From Pseudomonas fluorescens (GTDB lineage Bacteria; Pseudomonadota; Gammaproteobacteria; Pseudomonadales; Pseudomonadaceae), in assembly GCF_902497875.1 (NCBI RefSeq), contig NZ_CABVHY010000007.1, forward strand, positions 1 through 64,000: a stretch of 64,000 bases of DNA, in the 5' to 3' direction. Positions 36,967-46,526 of the stretch are shown here, piece after piece (the first letter of the stretch is position 1; the number at the start of each line of letters is the position of its first letter). The notes beneath the pieces are model-generated. The model was not told where the DNA came from, did no database searches, and saw only the letters and a list, made by a program, of their open reading frames with translations. The position numbers and the translations under genes were made by a program.

Positions 36967-38727
36967 TTAGTTGTTCTTTGCTTGCGTGCCTTTCAGCGTG
37001 GCGCTTTCGGGTGCTTTTTGTGCTTGCGTGCCTTTTAAAGAGGCGTTTTCGAGTGCTTTGCGGGCTTGTTGCTTGCGTAACAGCTGCCAGCGCGCGAGGA
37101 CGCCCTTGGGTGCCCAGATCTGGGGTTCCGAGGCTTCGAAGTTGTCGGCCAGTTCCCGTTCGGCGACCGTTGCCCTGGCCAGGACGAAGGCTTGTTGCAG
37201 GTCGTCGGTCTGGTTCAGTGCCTGGGCGAACAATGCGTCGCCGAAATAAGTGAAGTCGGCCTCTTCCGAGCAACCGAAGGACACCCGATCAGTTCGCGAG
37301 GCGGTCATGATCAGCGTCCGGTCATCCTTGAGTGCAGGGATAAAGCCACCGGAATAGCAGGCCGAGATCACAATGATCTTGTCGCGATTTTTCAAGGGTG
37401 CGAGCACGCTGGCCAATTCGTCGGCCGGCAGATCGGCCAGCTCCAGGCGCGGCTGGTCCAGTACCAGTTCATGTTGGTGGGTGCCATGGCTGGTCAGGTA
37501 GATGAACAGTAAATCTTCCGGGCCGCTGCGCTCGGCCAGCGTCAGCGCTGCGCGCCGCAGGCTCTCTCGGCTCGCCATGGGGCGGTCGCCCATATGGTCG
37601 CGATGATTGACCAGGCGGATCTGGCCATGGGCGCCAAAGCGGCTGGCGAGCATATTGCTGACGTAGTCGGCCTCGCGCAGGAACACGCTTTGTTTGCCGT
37701 CGCCGGCCAGCGTCAAGCTGTACAGCTCCACCGCCGGGGTGGACGCGGGTACATTGGCCAAGGCTTGATCAAGCAAGTGGCCCTGAGCCAACATCCCGAC
37801 CTCAAGGGTATCTGGCAACAGCTTGCCACTGGCATCACGCACCCGTTGGCCGTTGACCCAATAGCCACTTTGCACCACGCCATCGTGAAGAACGAGGGTG
37901 CCGTAGCCCTGGTAGGTGTCACTGTCGAACTGGCCGACATAAAAACTGCCGTCGCTGAGGTTCAAGCGGCCTTGACCGGAAAGGCGCCAGTCACTGAACT
38001 GGCCGATGTAATGGCTACCATCGACACCGATCAGCTCACCTTTGCCGGTCAGCGCACCCTCCTTGAACTGGCCGATCCAGACGTCGCCATCAGCATTTTC
38101 GTAGCGACCTTTGCCGTGCAACTGGTTTTGCTTGAAAGCGCCGACATACTGGTCGCCTTCGGCGCTATTGAAGGTGCCGTTGCCCTCCAGTTGGCCATTG
38201 ACGAAGTGCCCGGTGAACAGGTTGCCGCTGGCATCGCCACGCTGGCCTTCGCCGTTGGGTTTGCCGTCGGCGAACTGACCCTGGTACTGGCTGCCGTCTT
38301 CGAGTTCCAGACGACCCAGTCCGGAATACTGGTCGGCCCTGAACTCACCACGGTAGGTCATGCCGCCTTCTTTGAGTGTGCCTTCGCCGTCGCGCCGGCC
38401 GAGCTTGAAGCCGCCGGTGTAACTGCTGCCGCTGGTGGTCAGGGAGCCCTGGCCGTGGAACAGCCCGTGCTCGAACTGTCCGCGGTAGACCTCGCCATTG
38501 CTGCCGTGCCATTCGCCCTGGCCATGCCACTGACCCTTGTCGAATTGCCCGGCGTACCAGCCGCCATTCGGGTAGTCGATGCGACCCTGGCCCTGTAGCA
38601 ATCCGTCGACCATATCGCCGCGATAGCGCCCACCGTCCGGCAAACGGGCATCGGGCGGCAACAGCGATTCGCCGTCGCCGCATGCGGTGAGCAACAGGAT
38701 TAGAGCGAGGGGTACAAGTGAGCGCAT
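36967..38727 (-). CDS. MORN-repeat lipoprotein with C13 caspase-like peptidase domain
   Basis: 586 residues. A signal with lipobox LLTAC (Cys16) marks a lipoprotein. Eleven MORN repeats of the form YxGxFxxGxxxGxG run from about residue 33 to 285. A C13/caspase-like domain follows with catalytic His414 (YLTSHGTHQ) and Cys457 (VISACYSGG), both intact. The tail has two near-copies of (N/T)ASLKGTQAQ-type sequence, reflecting a 42-bp DNA duplication. MORN repeats usually bind membranes. The protease target is unknown. The combination of lipoprotein, MORN and C13 is uncommon and likely acts at the outer or inner membrane surface. Confidence 0.9.
   Translation of the reverse strand: MRSLVPLALILLLTACGDGESLLPPDARLPDGGRYRGDMVDGLLQGQGRIDYPNGGWYAGQFDKGQWHGQGEWHGSNGEVYRGQFEHGLFHGQGSLTTSGSSYTGGFKLGRRDGEGTLKEGGMTYRGEFRADQYSGLGRLELEDGSQYQGQFADGKPNGEGQRGDASGNLFTGHFVNGQLEGNGTFNSAEGDQYVGAFKQNQLHGKGRYENADGDVWIGQFKEGALTGKGELIGVDGSHYIGQFSDWRLSGQGRLNLSDGSFYVGQFDSDTYQGYGTLVLHDGVVQSGYWVNGQRVRDASGKLLPDTLEVGMLAQGHLLDQALANVPASTPAVELYSLTLAGDGKQSVFLREADYVSNMLASRFGAHGQIRLVNHRDHMGDRPMASRESLRRAALTLAERSGPEDLLFIYLTSHGTHQHELVLDQPRLELADLPADELASVLAPLKNRDKIIVISACYSGGFIPALKDDRTLIMTASRTDRVSFGCSEEADFTYFGDALFAQALNQTDDLQQAFVLARATVAERELADNFEASEPQIWAPKGVLARWQLLRKQQARKALENASLKGTQAQKAPESATLKGTQAKNN
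36973..37062. repeat. Two-unit 42-bp tandem repeat at the 3' end of the MORN/C13 gene
   Basis: Two degenerate in-frame copies, each containing TTGCGTGCCTTT and TTTTCG/CTTTCGGGTGCTTT-type sequence, encode the repeated tail ENASLKGTQAQ / ESATLKGTQAK. Copy number may vary between strains by slippage. Confidence 0.65.
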
Positions 38728-38828
38728 AGCGGGATCCGGGCAATTAGGGGGCCGAGTATGCCGCAGCTATGTGTCGTATAAATAGAGCCGAGCGAAACAG
38801 CGTGGGGCTGTTCCGCATCCGCAAGGGC

Positions 38829-39284
38829 TTAAACGAAGCAGAGAGACAGCGGTTCCGCGACGTAGGCCGGTTTTTCCTGGCCTTCGATTTCCAGGGTCAC
38901 GGTGGCTTTGAGCAACCATTGACCGGGTTTCTTTTCAGTAACTTCGGCCAGATCGACCTTGAGTCGAACCCTGGAGTCGACCTTGACCGGCTGGATGAAG
39001 CGCACGCTGTCCAGGCCGTAGTTGACGATCATCTTCAAACCTTCCGGCATTACCAGAATGTCTTCCATCAGTTTGGGGATCAGCGACAGAGACAGAAAGC
39101 CGTGGGCAATCGTACTGCCAAAAGGTGTTTGCGCAGCCTTTACCGGATCAACGTGGATGAACTGAAAATCACCCGTGGCTTCGGCGAACAGGTTGATGCG
39201 TTCCTGGTCGATAGTGAGCCATTCGGAACGTCCGAGTTCCTTGCCGACATAATCTTTGAGCTCTGCAACTGGAACATAGGGCAT
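38829..39284 (-). CDS. MaoC-family dehydratase, (R)-specific enoyl-CoA hydratase type
   Basis: 151 residues from ATG 39284 with AAGGAG eight bases upstream. The hot-dog-fold hydratase motif is FAEATGDFQFIHVDPVKAAQTPFGSTIAHGFLSLS (about 30-65), with the Asp/His dyad. Family members hydrate trans-2-enoyl-CoA to (R)-3-hydroxyacyl-CoA, which can feed polyhydroxyalkanoates or fatty-acid routes. Monocistronic as seen here; divergent from the LrgA-type gene. Confidence 0.88.
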   Translation of the reverse strand: MPYVPVAELKDYVGKELGRSEWLTIDQERINLFAEATGDFQFIHVDPVKAAQTPFGSTIAHGFLSLSLIPKLMEDILVMPEGLKMIVNYGLDSVRFIQPVKVDSRVRLKVDLAEVTEKKPGQWLLKATVTLEIEGQEKPAYVAEPLSLCFV

Positions 39285-39466
39285 TGAGACTCTCCTTGGG
39301 TTCATCGCTTTTATAGTTTTTTGGGGTGGGGGCTCCAGCCCCCTGGCAACTGCTTTAGATCATCATGGCCAATGGCTGCGGTCAACCATTTATGGTGTTT
39401 GCGAATGCCGGTTCATAGCGTTGGGCATGCTTATAATGCCCGGCGCGATTTTGCGGGAGATCACAG

Positions 39467-39829
39467 ATGTTGTTACGCGGCTTGACCTGGCTGGTGCTGT
39501 TTCAATTACTGGGCACGGCTATCAACCATTTATTTTTACCGGTATTGCCGGGGCCGATTGTCGGCCTGCTGCTGTTGCTGGTGTTTCTGATTAGTCGCGG
39601 GCAAGTCGGTGAGCCGCTGAACCTGGCGGCCAGCAGTCTGCTGCGTTATTTGCCGTTGCTGCTGGTGCCGCCAGCGGTGGGTGTAATGGTTTACGCCAGC
39701 GCCATTGCTGCGGACTTCTGGGCGATCGTCGGCGCGCTGGTGCTGTCGCTGGTGATCTCCATGGCCTTCGTTGGGGTATTGATGCACAAGCTGATCCAGC
39801 GTCAGGCTCGCCGCGAGGATGCCCAATGA
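39467..39829 (+). CDS. CidA/LrgA-family membrane protein
   Basis: 120 residues, four hydrophobic segments: LTWLVLFQLLGTAINHLFL, LPGPIVGLLLLLVFLIS, LLRYLPLLLVPPAVGVMV and IVGALVLSLVISMAFVGVLM. The LPGPIVG pattern is diagnostic for the holin-like LrgA/CidA group, tied to control of cell-wall hydrolysis or carbon export. It overlaps the LrgB-type gene by four bases. TTATAAT just upstream (about 39430) may be the -10 box. Confidence 0.9.
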   Translation: MLLRGLTWLVLFQLLGTAINHLFLPVLPGPIVGLLLLLVFLISRGQVGEPLNLAASSLLRYLPLLLVPPAVGVMVYASAIAADFWAIVGALVLSLVISMAFVGVLMHKLIQRQARREDAQ

Positions 39830-40542
39830 CCTTCGATTGGCAGGGCGCGTGGGCGGCAGTGATTCATCATCCATTGTTCGGCATCGGCATCACACTGGGG
39901 GCCTACCAGCTGGTGCTGATCGGGTACGAGAAAACCCGCTGGATTTTCTTGCAGCCAGTGCTGGTGTCTATGCTGCTGGTGATCGTCGTGCTGGTCGGTT
40001 GTGGTCTGAGTTACACCGAATACCGTAAAAGCACCGAGATTCTCAGCATTCTGCTGGGGCCGGCCACTGTTGCCCTGGCGGTACCGCTGTACCTCAATCT
40101 GCGGCGGATTCGACAGTTGTTCTGGCCGATATTTACTACGCTGGTGATAGGTGGTGTCGTGGCGACCAGTCTCGGCGTGGTGCTGGGTTGGTGGTTCGGT
40201 GCCGAACACATGATTCTGATGACCATGGCACCGAAATCGGTGACCTCACCGATCGCCATGCTGGTGGCCGAGCAAATTGGCGGGGTGGCGGCGCTGGCAG
40301 CAGTCTTCGTATTGATCACCGGGGTAATCGGGGCGATTTTCGGGCCGAGTATTTTGACTCGTTTGGGTGTCCATAGCCCTGAAGCCCGCGGCATGGCATT
40401 GGGCATGACGGCGCATGCGGTCGGTACCTCGGTCGCCTTGCAGGAAAGTGAGGAATGCGGCGCCTTTGCCGCATTGGCGATGAGTTTGATGGGCGTGGCT
40501 ACGGCGGTGTTCCTGCCGCTGGCTGTGTCGATGATGGTTTAA
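39826..40542 (+). CDS. LrgB/CidB-family membrane protein
   Basis: 238 residues with about 6-7 membrane segments. Motifs include FGIGITLGAYQL, FLQPVLVSMLLVI, GPATVALAVPLYLN, APKSVTSPIAMLVAEQIGG and ARGMALGMTAHAVGTS, all characteristic of LrgB/YohK. It pairs with the LrgA-type protein encoded just upstream. Stops 10 bp before the Lon-N gene. Confidence 0.92.
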   Translation: MTFDWQGAWAAVIHHPLFGIGITLGAYQLVLIGYEKTRWIFLQPVLVSMLLVIVVLVGCGLSYTEYRKSTEILSILLGPATVALAVPLYLNLRRIRQLFWPIFTTLVIGGVVATSLGVVLGWWFGAEHMILMTMAPKSVTSPIAMLVAEQIGGVAALAAVFVLITGVIGAIFGPSILTRLGVHSPEARGMALGMTAHAVGTSVALQESEECGAFAALAMSLMGVATAVFLPLAVSMMV

Positions 40543-40552
40543 GGAAACCTAT

Positions 40553-41143
40553 ATGAGCCTGGCGCTTTTCCCCCTGAACACGGTGTTGTTCCCCGGATGC
40601 ACCCTCGATCTGCAGATTTTCGAGGCGCGCTATCTGGACATGATCAGTCGTTGCATGAAGCAGAACGGCGGCTTTGGCGTGGTGTGCATTCTCGAGGGAG
40701 AAGAGGTGGGCGTCGCGCCTGAGGGCTATGCCCTGGTCGGCTGCGAGGCGCTGATCCGTGATTTCAAACAGCAGGACAACGGGCTGCTGGGCATTCGTGT
40801 CGAGGGTGGGCGCAGGTTCCGGGTGCTGCGCACCGAGGTGCAGCGCGATCAACTGATGGTGGCCGACGTCGAGTGGATGGACGACGCCCCGGAACAACCG
40901 CTGCAGGATGAAGATGCCGACCTGGTCGCCTTGCTCAGGGCATTGGCCGAGCACCCGATGGTTGAAGCGCTGAACATGGGCACCGAAGCCACCGGGCAAC
41001 AATCCCTGGCCAACCAACTGGCCTACCTGCTGCCATTTTCCGAATTGGACAAGATCGACCTGCTGCAACTCGACGATCCGCAACAACGGCTGGATGCGAT
41101 TCAGGCGTTGCTCGATGAGTTGCAGGGGGAGTTGTTTGCCTGA
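40553..41143 (+). CDS. Lon N-terminal (substrate-binding) domain protein
   Basis: 196 residues, a stand-alone LON_substr_bdg domain with no ATPase or protease part: LALFPLNTVLFPGCTLDLQIFEARYLDMI, GFGVVCILEGEEVG and GGRRFRVLRTEVQRDQLMVADVEWM. Such proteins are cytoplasmic and of unknown role. It follows the LrgB-type gene after 10 bp, so it may share the transcript. Confidence 0.88.
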   Translation: MSLALFPLNTVLFPGCTLDLQIFEARYLDMISRCMKQNGGFGVVCILEGEEVGVAPEGYALVGCEALIRDFKQQDNGLLGIRVEGGRRFRVLRTEVQRDQLMVADVEWMDDAPEQPLQDEDADLVALLRALAEHPMVEALNMGTEATGQQSLANQLAYLLPFSELDKIDLLQLDDPQQRLDAIQALLDELQGELFA

Positions 41144-41202
41144 GTGCACCAGCACTGTAAAGATCGTTCCCGCGCAGAGCATGGGAGCGATCGAACGGCG
41201 CA

Positions 41203-41568
41203 TCAGTGGGTACGCGGCCACATATGTTCGATGGACTGGTCGACCATGGCTTTGGCAATTTCCAGCAGGTGCCACACCGCGAAGACCATGGCGCGTTCGG
41301 TGCCTTTGAAGTGCTCCCCGCATTCGTAAGCAGTGACCGATGCCCAGCGCAGCAAGTCGTCGGTGTAGAGCAGCGTGTCTTCGATGCTCACATCCTTGCT
41401 GACGTTATAAAAGCGCATGGCGTCAGGCGAGGTTGGGTTGGCATCGGGCAGGTAGTGATCCAGGGCACGGTACAGCGCGGCGCGGTCCTTGAGCAGGTCG
41501 CGGGTGAAGGCGTTGTCCATTGATGGGGTGACGGGTGGCATGGGTGGGTCGGGGGTAATTTTGTCCAT
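41203..41568 (-). CDS. DUF6124-like small protein
   Basis: 121 residues from ATG 41568 with GGAG upstream. It begins MDKITPDPPMPP, typical of the pseudomonad DUF6124/DUF3077-like family, then has helical segments LLKDRAALYRALDHYL and IEDTLLYTDDLLRWASVTAYEC, and ends with LLEIAKAMVDQSIEHM. No function is known. Convergent with the Lon-N gene. Confidence 0.75.
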   Translation of the reverse strand: MDKITPDPPMPPVTPSMDNAFTRDLLKDRAALYRALDHYLPDANPTSPDAMRFYNVSKDVSIEDTLLYTDDLLRWASVTAYECGEHFKGTERAMVFAVWHLLEIAKAMVDQSIEHMWPRTH

Positions 41569-41725
41569 GTGGCGAAACTCCAATCAGAAAGTTGGAACTG
41601 CCAGGTCTCGCGACTAAACGAAGGGGTGGCAGCTACGCACAGGTTAGTCGACCGGTCGATTGGGAAACCGGCGCACCCGAGGGTGCCCTGCGCACAGCCA
41701 CCATTGTGTGGGTGTACTCAAACTC

Positions 41726-41755
41726 TGTAGGAGCTGCCGCAGGCTGCGATCTTTT
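41726..41755. repeat. Single REP copy (GTAGGAGC family)
   Basis: TGTAGGAGCTGCCGCAGGCTG followed by CGATCTTT is one copy of the family seen as pairs elsewhere. It has no inverted partner and lies between the DUF6124-like gene and the DedA-PAP2 gene. Confidence 0.75.
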
Positions 41756-41765
41756 AGCGGGCAGC

Positions 41766-43082
41766 TCAATACGAATACCGCACCATCGCATCAGGCAAAT
41801 GCCTCAACGCAAAGAAACCAAACAACGCCACCAGCGCCGGCAGCACCAGCCACCAGACTTTGGCAGACATTGCACTCAATGAGGTCTGGCGTTGGCTCAA
41901 GTTCAGGCTAGCGGCGCAGAAACAGGCCGCGAGCATGGCGCCGGCCAGCACATCGGTCGGCCAGTGAACCCCGAGATAAACCCGCGACATAGCGATCGCC
42001 ATGGCAGGCAAGCACCCGACCAACAGCCAGGTCAGGCGCATTCGGGGTGGTTGGCCGCGACCGGCGAGGACTGCCAGGGTCATGAACAGCGCGAACGAGC
42101 CGGAGCTGTGGCCACTGGGCATGCTGAAGCTGGTCAGCGGGTCGCTCAGCACTTCCGGACGCATGCGGGCGAAAAACCACTTGGTGCCGGTATTGGCCAG
42201 GGCCGTGCAGAGCAGGGCGCTGCCAGCGAAGATCGCTTGGCGCCATTGGCGCGCCACCAGCAGCAAAATCGTCAGCAGGCTGCTGGCAAAGAGCAGCGTA
42301 CGAAAATCGCCGAGGCGGGTCACCAGTACGGCGGCGGAGTCCATGGTGCTGCTGCGATGTTCCTGGATCAGGGTCATCAGGCCTTGGTCGAACTGATTGA
42401 GGTAGCGATAGCCGATAAACATCCCTGCCAGAATCGCGAAGCTCATGGCTGTGATCAACCGTGTGGCACTGCGGTGACGGCGCAAGGTGCTATTGATGCT
42501 CAGGCCGATCATTACGACGATGCTGCCGACGATTACCCCGGCTTGCGGCCAGAAACCTTCCGGCAGGGGCAGGCGGATGGCCGCACCTGTCGCCCAGCCC
42601 GGCAACAGATACGCCACGGTCCAGCCCGCAGCCGCCAGTATGCTCACCGCGGCAAACCGCGGGAACGGCATGTCGAACATCCCGGCAACCATCGGCAGCA
42701 TCGGTCGCAACGGACCGATAAAGCGTCCGACCAGCAGGCTGGCGATGCCATAACGCTGGAAATACACCTCGGCACCGCCGATCCACTCGGGGTGATGGCG
42801 TAATCCCGGCAGGCGGCGAATATTCTGGTGGAAGCGCCGCCCCAGGAAATACGACACCAGGTCTCCCAGCAAACCGCCGAGAAACCCCAGCAGCAAGGTC
42901 TCGCCCAAGGACAGCGCGCCACTACCGGCCAATACCGCGACAGCGAACAACAAGACCGTCCCTGGCACAATCAACCCGGCAATTGCCAGGCACTCGATGC
43001 ACGCCACTATGAACACCGTCGCGGCCAGCCATTGCGGGTTTGCCGTCAACCATCCGGTCAGGCTATCGAGCCATGGGCCCAT
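41766..43082 (-). CDS. DedA-PAP2 fusion membrane protein
   Basis: 438 residues, two domains in one chain. The N-terminal half (to about 200) is DedA/VTT: IVPGTVLLFAVAVLAGSGAL, GLLGDLVSYFLGRRF, GRFIGPLRPMLPMVAGMFDMP. The C-terminal half (about 225-420) is a PAP2 phosphatase with KWFFARMRP, SMPSGHSSGSFALF and SRVYLGVHWPTD, the three motifs complete. The fusion suggests transport plus dephosphorylation of a lipid carrier such as undecaprenyl pyrophosphate in the inner membrane, though the substrate is inferred. Confidence 0.93.
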   Translation of the reverse strand: MGPWLDSLTGWLTANPQWLAATVFIVACIECLAIAGLIVPGTVLLFAVAVLAGSGALSLGETLLLGFLGGLLGDLVSYFLGRRFHQNIRRLPGLRHHPEWIGGAEVYFQRYGIASLLVGRFIGPLRPMLPMVAGMFDMPFPRFAAVSILAAAGWTVAYLLPGWATGAAIRLPLPEGFWPQAGVIVGSIVVMIGLSINSTLRRHRSATRLITAMSFAILAGMFIGYRYLNQFDQGLMTLIQEHRSSTMDSAAVLVTRLGDFRTLLFASSLLTILLLVARQWRQAIFAGSALLCTALANTGTKWFFARMRPEVLSDPLTSFSMPSGHSSGSFALFMTLAVLAGRGQPPRMRLTWLLVGCLPAMAIAMSRVYLGVHWPTDVLAGAMLAACFCAASLNLSQRQTSLSAMSAKVWWLVLPALVALFGFFALRHLPDAMVRYSY

Positions 43083-43126
43083 AGATTCAACTCCATTTTT
43101 GTGTATTAACCGGTAAGGGTGGTGTT

Positions 43127-43810
43127 TTAGTTCAAGAAATAGTCGCGGCCTTCGACCTGGCCACGACGCAGCGGGTTCCGGGTGCAGTATGGGGCGTAGG
43201 CGGCATCGACGAAGCGGTACATCAAGTGCTCGTCGCGTCCGTGAGGGATGCCCAGGCGAGTGGTTTGAATGATGTGGATCGGTGGAAGGCCGACATCTTC
43301 GACAAACAGCAGCTCATGATCGAAGCGTTTTGCGTCCCAGATCGGCACTTTCAGGCCCAGCGCCTTGCAGAGCAAGGTTTGCCCGGCGCAGAGCTTCTGC
43401 GACGGGCGCGGATGACCGTTGGCATGCGGATTGTTCAGCAGCATCTGGGCCAGGCTTGCCGGGCCGGACGCTTCGTCGATCCACGGATAAGCGGATTTGA
43501 TCAGGACTGCATTGCCGGGTCCATGAGCGCTGAAGTTCAGCGAATCGCCACCACGGGCGTAATACATATAGATGTGGCCGCCATCGAGAAACAAAGCCTT
43601 ACGTTTTTCTGTGTAGCCAAGTGAAGCATGGCTGCCTTTCTCACCGCAGTAATAGGCTTCGGTCTCGATGATTCGCGCGCTGAGCCACAGATCGCCGACC
43701 CGATGGCGGATGATTTTGCCCAACAGTTCACGGGCCAGCACTTGAGCGTCACGGTCGAAAAACTCGTCAGGCAGCGCCTTGGGCATGCTCGGAGCGGTCA
43801 GATTGGACAT
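43127..43810 (-). CDS. DNA-3-methyladenine glycosylase (AAG/MPG family)
   Basis: 227 residues if started at ATG 43810 (MSNLTAPSMPKALPDEFF); an ATG at 43786 is also possible, and no ribosome site decides. The AAG fold shows LARELLGKIIRH, RIIETEAYYCGEKGSHAS (catalytic Glu in ETEAY), LFLDGGHIYMYYARGG, and NAVLIKSAYP. The enzyme cuts out 3-methyladenine and related bases in base-excision repair. Single gene, divergent from proA. Confidence 0.92.
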   Translation of the reverse strand: MSNLTAPSMPKALPDEFFDRDAQVLARELLGKIIRHRVGDLWLSARIIETEAYYCGEKGSHASLGYTEKRKALFLDGGHIYMYYARGGDSLNFSAHGPGNAVLIKSAYPWIDEASGPASLAQMLLNNPHANGHPRPSQKLCAGQTLLCKALGLKVPIWDAKRFDHELLFVEDVGLPPIHIIQTTRLGIPHGRDEHLMYRFVDAAYAPYCTRNPLRRGQVEGRDYFLN

Positions 43811-43986
43811 GATGGCTAAGTGTATTTGAGGCTGATTGAACCGCGATGATAGCAATTTCAAGCTTAATCACAGCTGAACGTCCTCTATTTGCTGTCCATT
43901 TCGACCATCCGCCCGTCACTGCTGTTAGTAGGAGAGCGCGACAGCTATAATCTGCCGCTTTCCTCTTTGCCAAGACCATTGAGACC

Positions 43987-45258
43987 ATGACTGAGTCCGT
44001 TCTTGACTACATGACCCGCTTGGGTCGCGCTGCCCGCGAAGCCTCCCGCGTGATCGGCCGTGCCAGTACCGCGCAGAAAAACCGCGCACTGCACGCTGCC
44101 GCCGCGGCTTTGGATGCCGCTCGCGCCGAGTTGACCGCCGCCAATGCGCTGGACCTGGCCGCTGGCCGTGCCAATGGCCTGGAGCCGGCCATGCTCGAGC
44201 GTCTGGCACTGACCCCGGCACGGATCGACAGCATGATCGTCGGCCTGCGTCAGGTGGCCAGCCTGCCGGATCCGATTGGGGCGATCCGCGATATGAGCTA
44301 TCGGCCGTCGGGTATCCAGGTCGGCAAGATGCGTGTGCCGCTGGGTGTGGTCGGGATCATCTATGAGTCGCGGCCGAACGTGACCATCGACGCCGCGAGC
44401 CTGTGCCTGAAATCGGGCAACGCGACCATCTTGCGCGGCGGTTCCGAGGCAATTCATTCCAATCGGGCCATCGCTATTTGCATTCAGCAGGGGCTGGCCG
44501 AGGCGGGTTTGCCGGCCGCCGTGGTGCAAGTGGTGGAAGTAACCGACCGTGCTGCGGTTGGCGCGCTGATCACCATGCCCGAGTACGTCGACGTGATCGT
44601 GCCCCGTGGTGGCAAAGGCCTGATTGAGCGAGTCAGCCGTGATGCGCGGGTGCCGGTAATCAAGCACCTGGACGGCATCTGCCACGTTTACGTCAGTGCC
44701 CACGCCGAACTGCCAAAGGCCCAGCGCATCGCGTTCAACGCCAAGACCTACCGTTACGGTATCTGCGGCGCCATGGAAACCTTGCTGGTTGACCAAGTGG
44801 TGGCCACCGATTTCCTGCCGGCGATGGCCGAGCAGTTCCGCGCGAAGGGCGTCGAGCTTCGCGGCTGCGAACGCACGCGCGCGATCATCGAGGTGGTTGC
44901 GGCCACCGAAGAAGACTGGAATACCGAATACCTGGCGCCGATCCTGTCGATCCGCGTGGTCGACGGGCTGGATCAGGCCATCGAACACATCAACCATTAC
45001 GGCTCGCATCACACCGACTCGATCGTCACCGAGCACCAGGGCGAAGCCCGGCGTTTCGTTGCTGAGGTCGACTCAAGTTCGGTCATGATCAACACTCCGA
45101 CCTGCTTTGCCGATGGCTTCGAATATGGATTGGGTGCCGAGATTGGCATTTCTACTGATAAGCTGCACGCCCGCGGCCCGGTGGGCCTCGAAGGTCTGAC
45201 CTGCGAGAAGTACATCGTGGTCGGTGATGGCCAGTTGCGCGGTCAGGAGTCGGTCTGA
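43987..45258 (+). CDS. proA: Gamma-glutamyl phosphate reductase
   Basis: 423 residues, standard size. Aldehyde-dehydrogenase-like fold with [49 protein letters not shown] (catalytic Cys) and [24 protein letters not shown]. It reduces gamma-glutamyl phosphate to glutamate semialdehyde in proline synthesis. It leads the cluster proA-nadD-rsfS-rlmH-mrdA-rodA-mltB-rlpA. Confidence 0.98.
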   Translation: MTESVLDYMTRLGRAAREASRVIGRASTAQKNRALHAAAAALDAARAELTAANALDLAAGRANGLEPAMLERLALTPARIDSMIVGLRQVASLPDPIGAIRDMSYRPSGIQVGKMRVPLGVVGIIYESRPNVTIDAASLCLKSGNATILRGGSEAIHSNRAIAICIQQGLAEAGLPAAVVQVVEVTDRAAVGALITMPEYVDVIVPRGGKGLIERVSRDARVPVIKHLDGICHVYVSAHAELPKAQRIAFNAKTYRYGICGAMETLLVDQVVATDFLPAMAEQFRAKGVELRGCERTRAIIEVVAATEEDWNTEYLAPILSIRVVDGLDQAIEHINHYGSHHTDSIVTEHQGEARRFVAEVDSSSVMINTPTCFADGFEYGLGAEIGISTDKLHARGPVGLEGLTCEKYIVVGDGQLRGQESV

Positions 45259-45259
45259 C

Positions 45260-45949
45260 TTGGCCGATATCCGCCAGTCAGCTGCCGTGACTCCCAGCGA
45301 ACCCCAGCCTAGACGCATTGGCGTGCTGGGCGGGACCTTCGATCCGGTGCATATCGGTCATTTGCGCAGTGCGCTGGAGGTGGCCGGCTCGCTGGAGCTC
45401 GATGAGCTGCGTCTGACACCCAGTGCCAGACCGCCGCATCGGGGGACGCCACAGGTGTCGGCCGTCGACCGTCTGGCGATGGTCGAATGTGCAGTGGCAG
45501 GTATTGCGCCGCTGGTGGTGGACGCCCGAGAGCTGCAACGGGACAAGCCGTCGTACACGATCGACACCCTGGAACTGATGCGGGCCGAGTTGGCCGCTGA
45601 TGACCAGTTGTTTCTGCTTTTGGGCTGGGACGCATTTTGCGGCCTGCCCACTTGGCACCGCTGGGAGGAGTTGCTCCAGCATTGCCACATCCTGGTGCTG
45701 CAACGCCCGGATGCCGACAGCGAACCGCCGGATGCCTTGCGCAACCTGCTGGCAGCGCGCTCGGTGAGCGACCCGCTGGCCCTGAAAGGGCCGAGCGGAC
45801 AGATTGCATTCGTCTGGCAGACACCGCTCGCGGTATCCGCCACCCAGATCCGTCAACTGCTGGCCAGCGGTAAGTCGGTACGTTTCCTGGTGCCTGACGC
45901 GGTCCTGGCCTACATCGATGCGCACGGTCTTTACCGTGCGTCGAACTGA
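45260..45949 (+). CDS. nadD: Nicotinate-nucleotide adenylyltransferase
   Basis: About 229 residues from TTG 45260, which has GGAG 10 bases upstream; GTG 45287 is an alternative nine codons later. The nucleotidyltransferase motif [16 protein letters not shown] and the C-terminal SATQIRQLL are intact. It converts nicotinate mononucleotide to deamido-NAD. It begins one base after the proA stop. Confidence 0.95.
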   Translation: MADIRQSAAVTPSEPQPRRIGVLGGTFDPVHIGHLRSALEVAGSLELDELRLTPSARPPHRGTPQVSAVDRLAMVECAVAGIAPLVVDARELQRDKPSYTIDTLELMRAELAADDQLFLLLGWDAFCGLPTWHRWEELLQHCHILVLQRPDADSEPPDALRNLLAARSVSDPLALKGPSGQIAFVWQTPLAVSATQIRQLLASGKSVRFLVPDAVLAYIDAHGLYRASN

Positions 45950-46022
45950 ATGGGAGTGCTTCAAGGCACGTGGCAACAACGTGTATTGAAACGCCCGAAC
46001 ATATGAGCAAAACGAGTTTTTT

Positions 46023-46517
46023 ATGACTGACAAAGACGTATCTAAAGTAAAGCGCAAAGGCTCGTTCAAGAGCGCCCCGCTGCCAGTACCGGCTGAAACC
46101 GGCCCGGCACTCCTCGGCGAAGAGCTGGTCAAGGTCGCCGTAGCGGCCCTGGAAGACGTCAAGGGCCAGGACATTCTGGTGATCGACGTTCGTGAAAAGC
46201 AGAGCATCACCGACTACATGATCATCGCGACAGGTACTTCCAACCGCCAGATCGGCGCGATGTTGGACAAGGTCCGCGAAATGGTCAAAGAGAAAGGCGT
46301 CAAGCCGCTGGGCGAAGAAGGCAAGGGCGACAGCGACTGGGTTCTGTTGGACCTGGATACTGTCATCGTTCATATGATGACCGCCAACGCTCGTCAGTTC
46401 TATGACCTGGAGCGTCTGTGGTCGGGTGCGGAACAAAGCCGTGCGATGAACGCTGCACACCACAGCCCGGAAAATACCCACGAGCACTTCATCAAGCTCA
46501 ACAAAGACCAGCAATAA
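46023..46517 (+). CDS. rsfS: Ribosomal silencing factor RsfS
   Basis: 164 residues. The RsfS core (about 35-135) has VAVAALEDVKGQDILVIDV, ITDYMIIATGTSNRQIGAM and GDSDWVLLDLDTVIVHMM. It binds uL14 on the 50S subunit and blocks joining in slow growth. The N-terminal 35 residues are a Lys/Pro-rich extension beyond the E. coli protein (105 aa). Follows nadD after 73 bp. Confidence 0.97.
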   Translation: MTDKDVSKVKRKGSFKSAPLPVPAETGPALLGEELVKVAVAALEDVKGQDILVIDVREKQSITDYMIIATGTSNRQIGAMLDKVREMVKEKGVKPLGEEGKGDSDWVLLDLDTVIVHMMTANARQFYDLERLWSGAEQSRAMNAAHHSPENTHEHFIKLNKDQQ

Positions 46518-46526
46518 GGGACCGCT

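Noticed and set aside
37594..38598. 334-residue frame opposite the MORN repeats
   Set aside because: It mirrors the repeated MORN codons, giving an Ala/Val-rich periodic shadow.
37913..38630. Regular DNA repeats that could suggest a CRISPR-like array
   Set aside because: They are in-frame MORN codons of one gene, diverged in sequence and without spacers.
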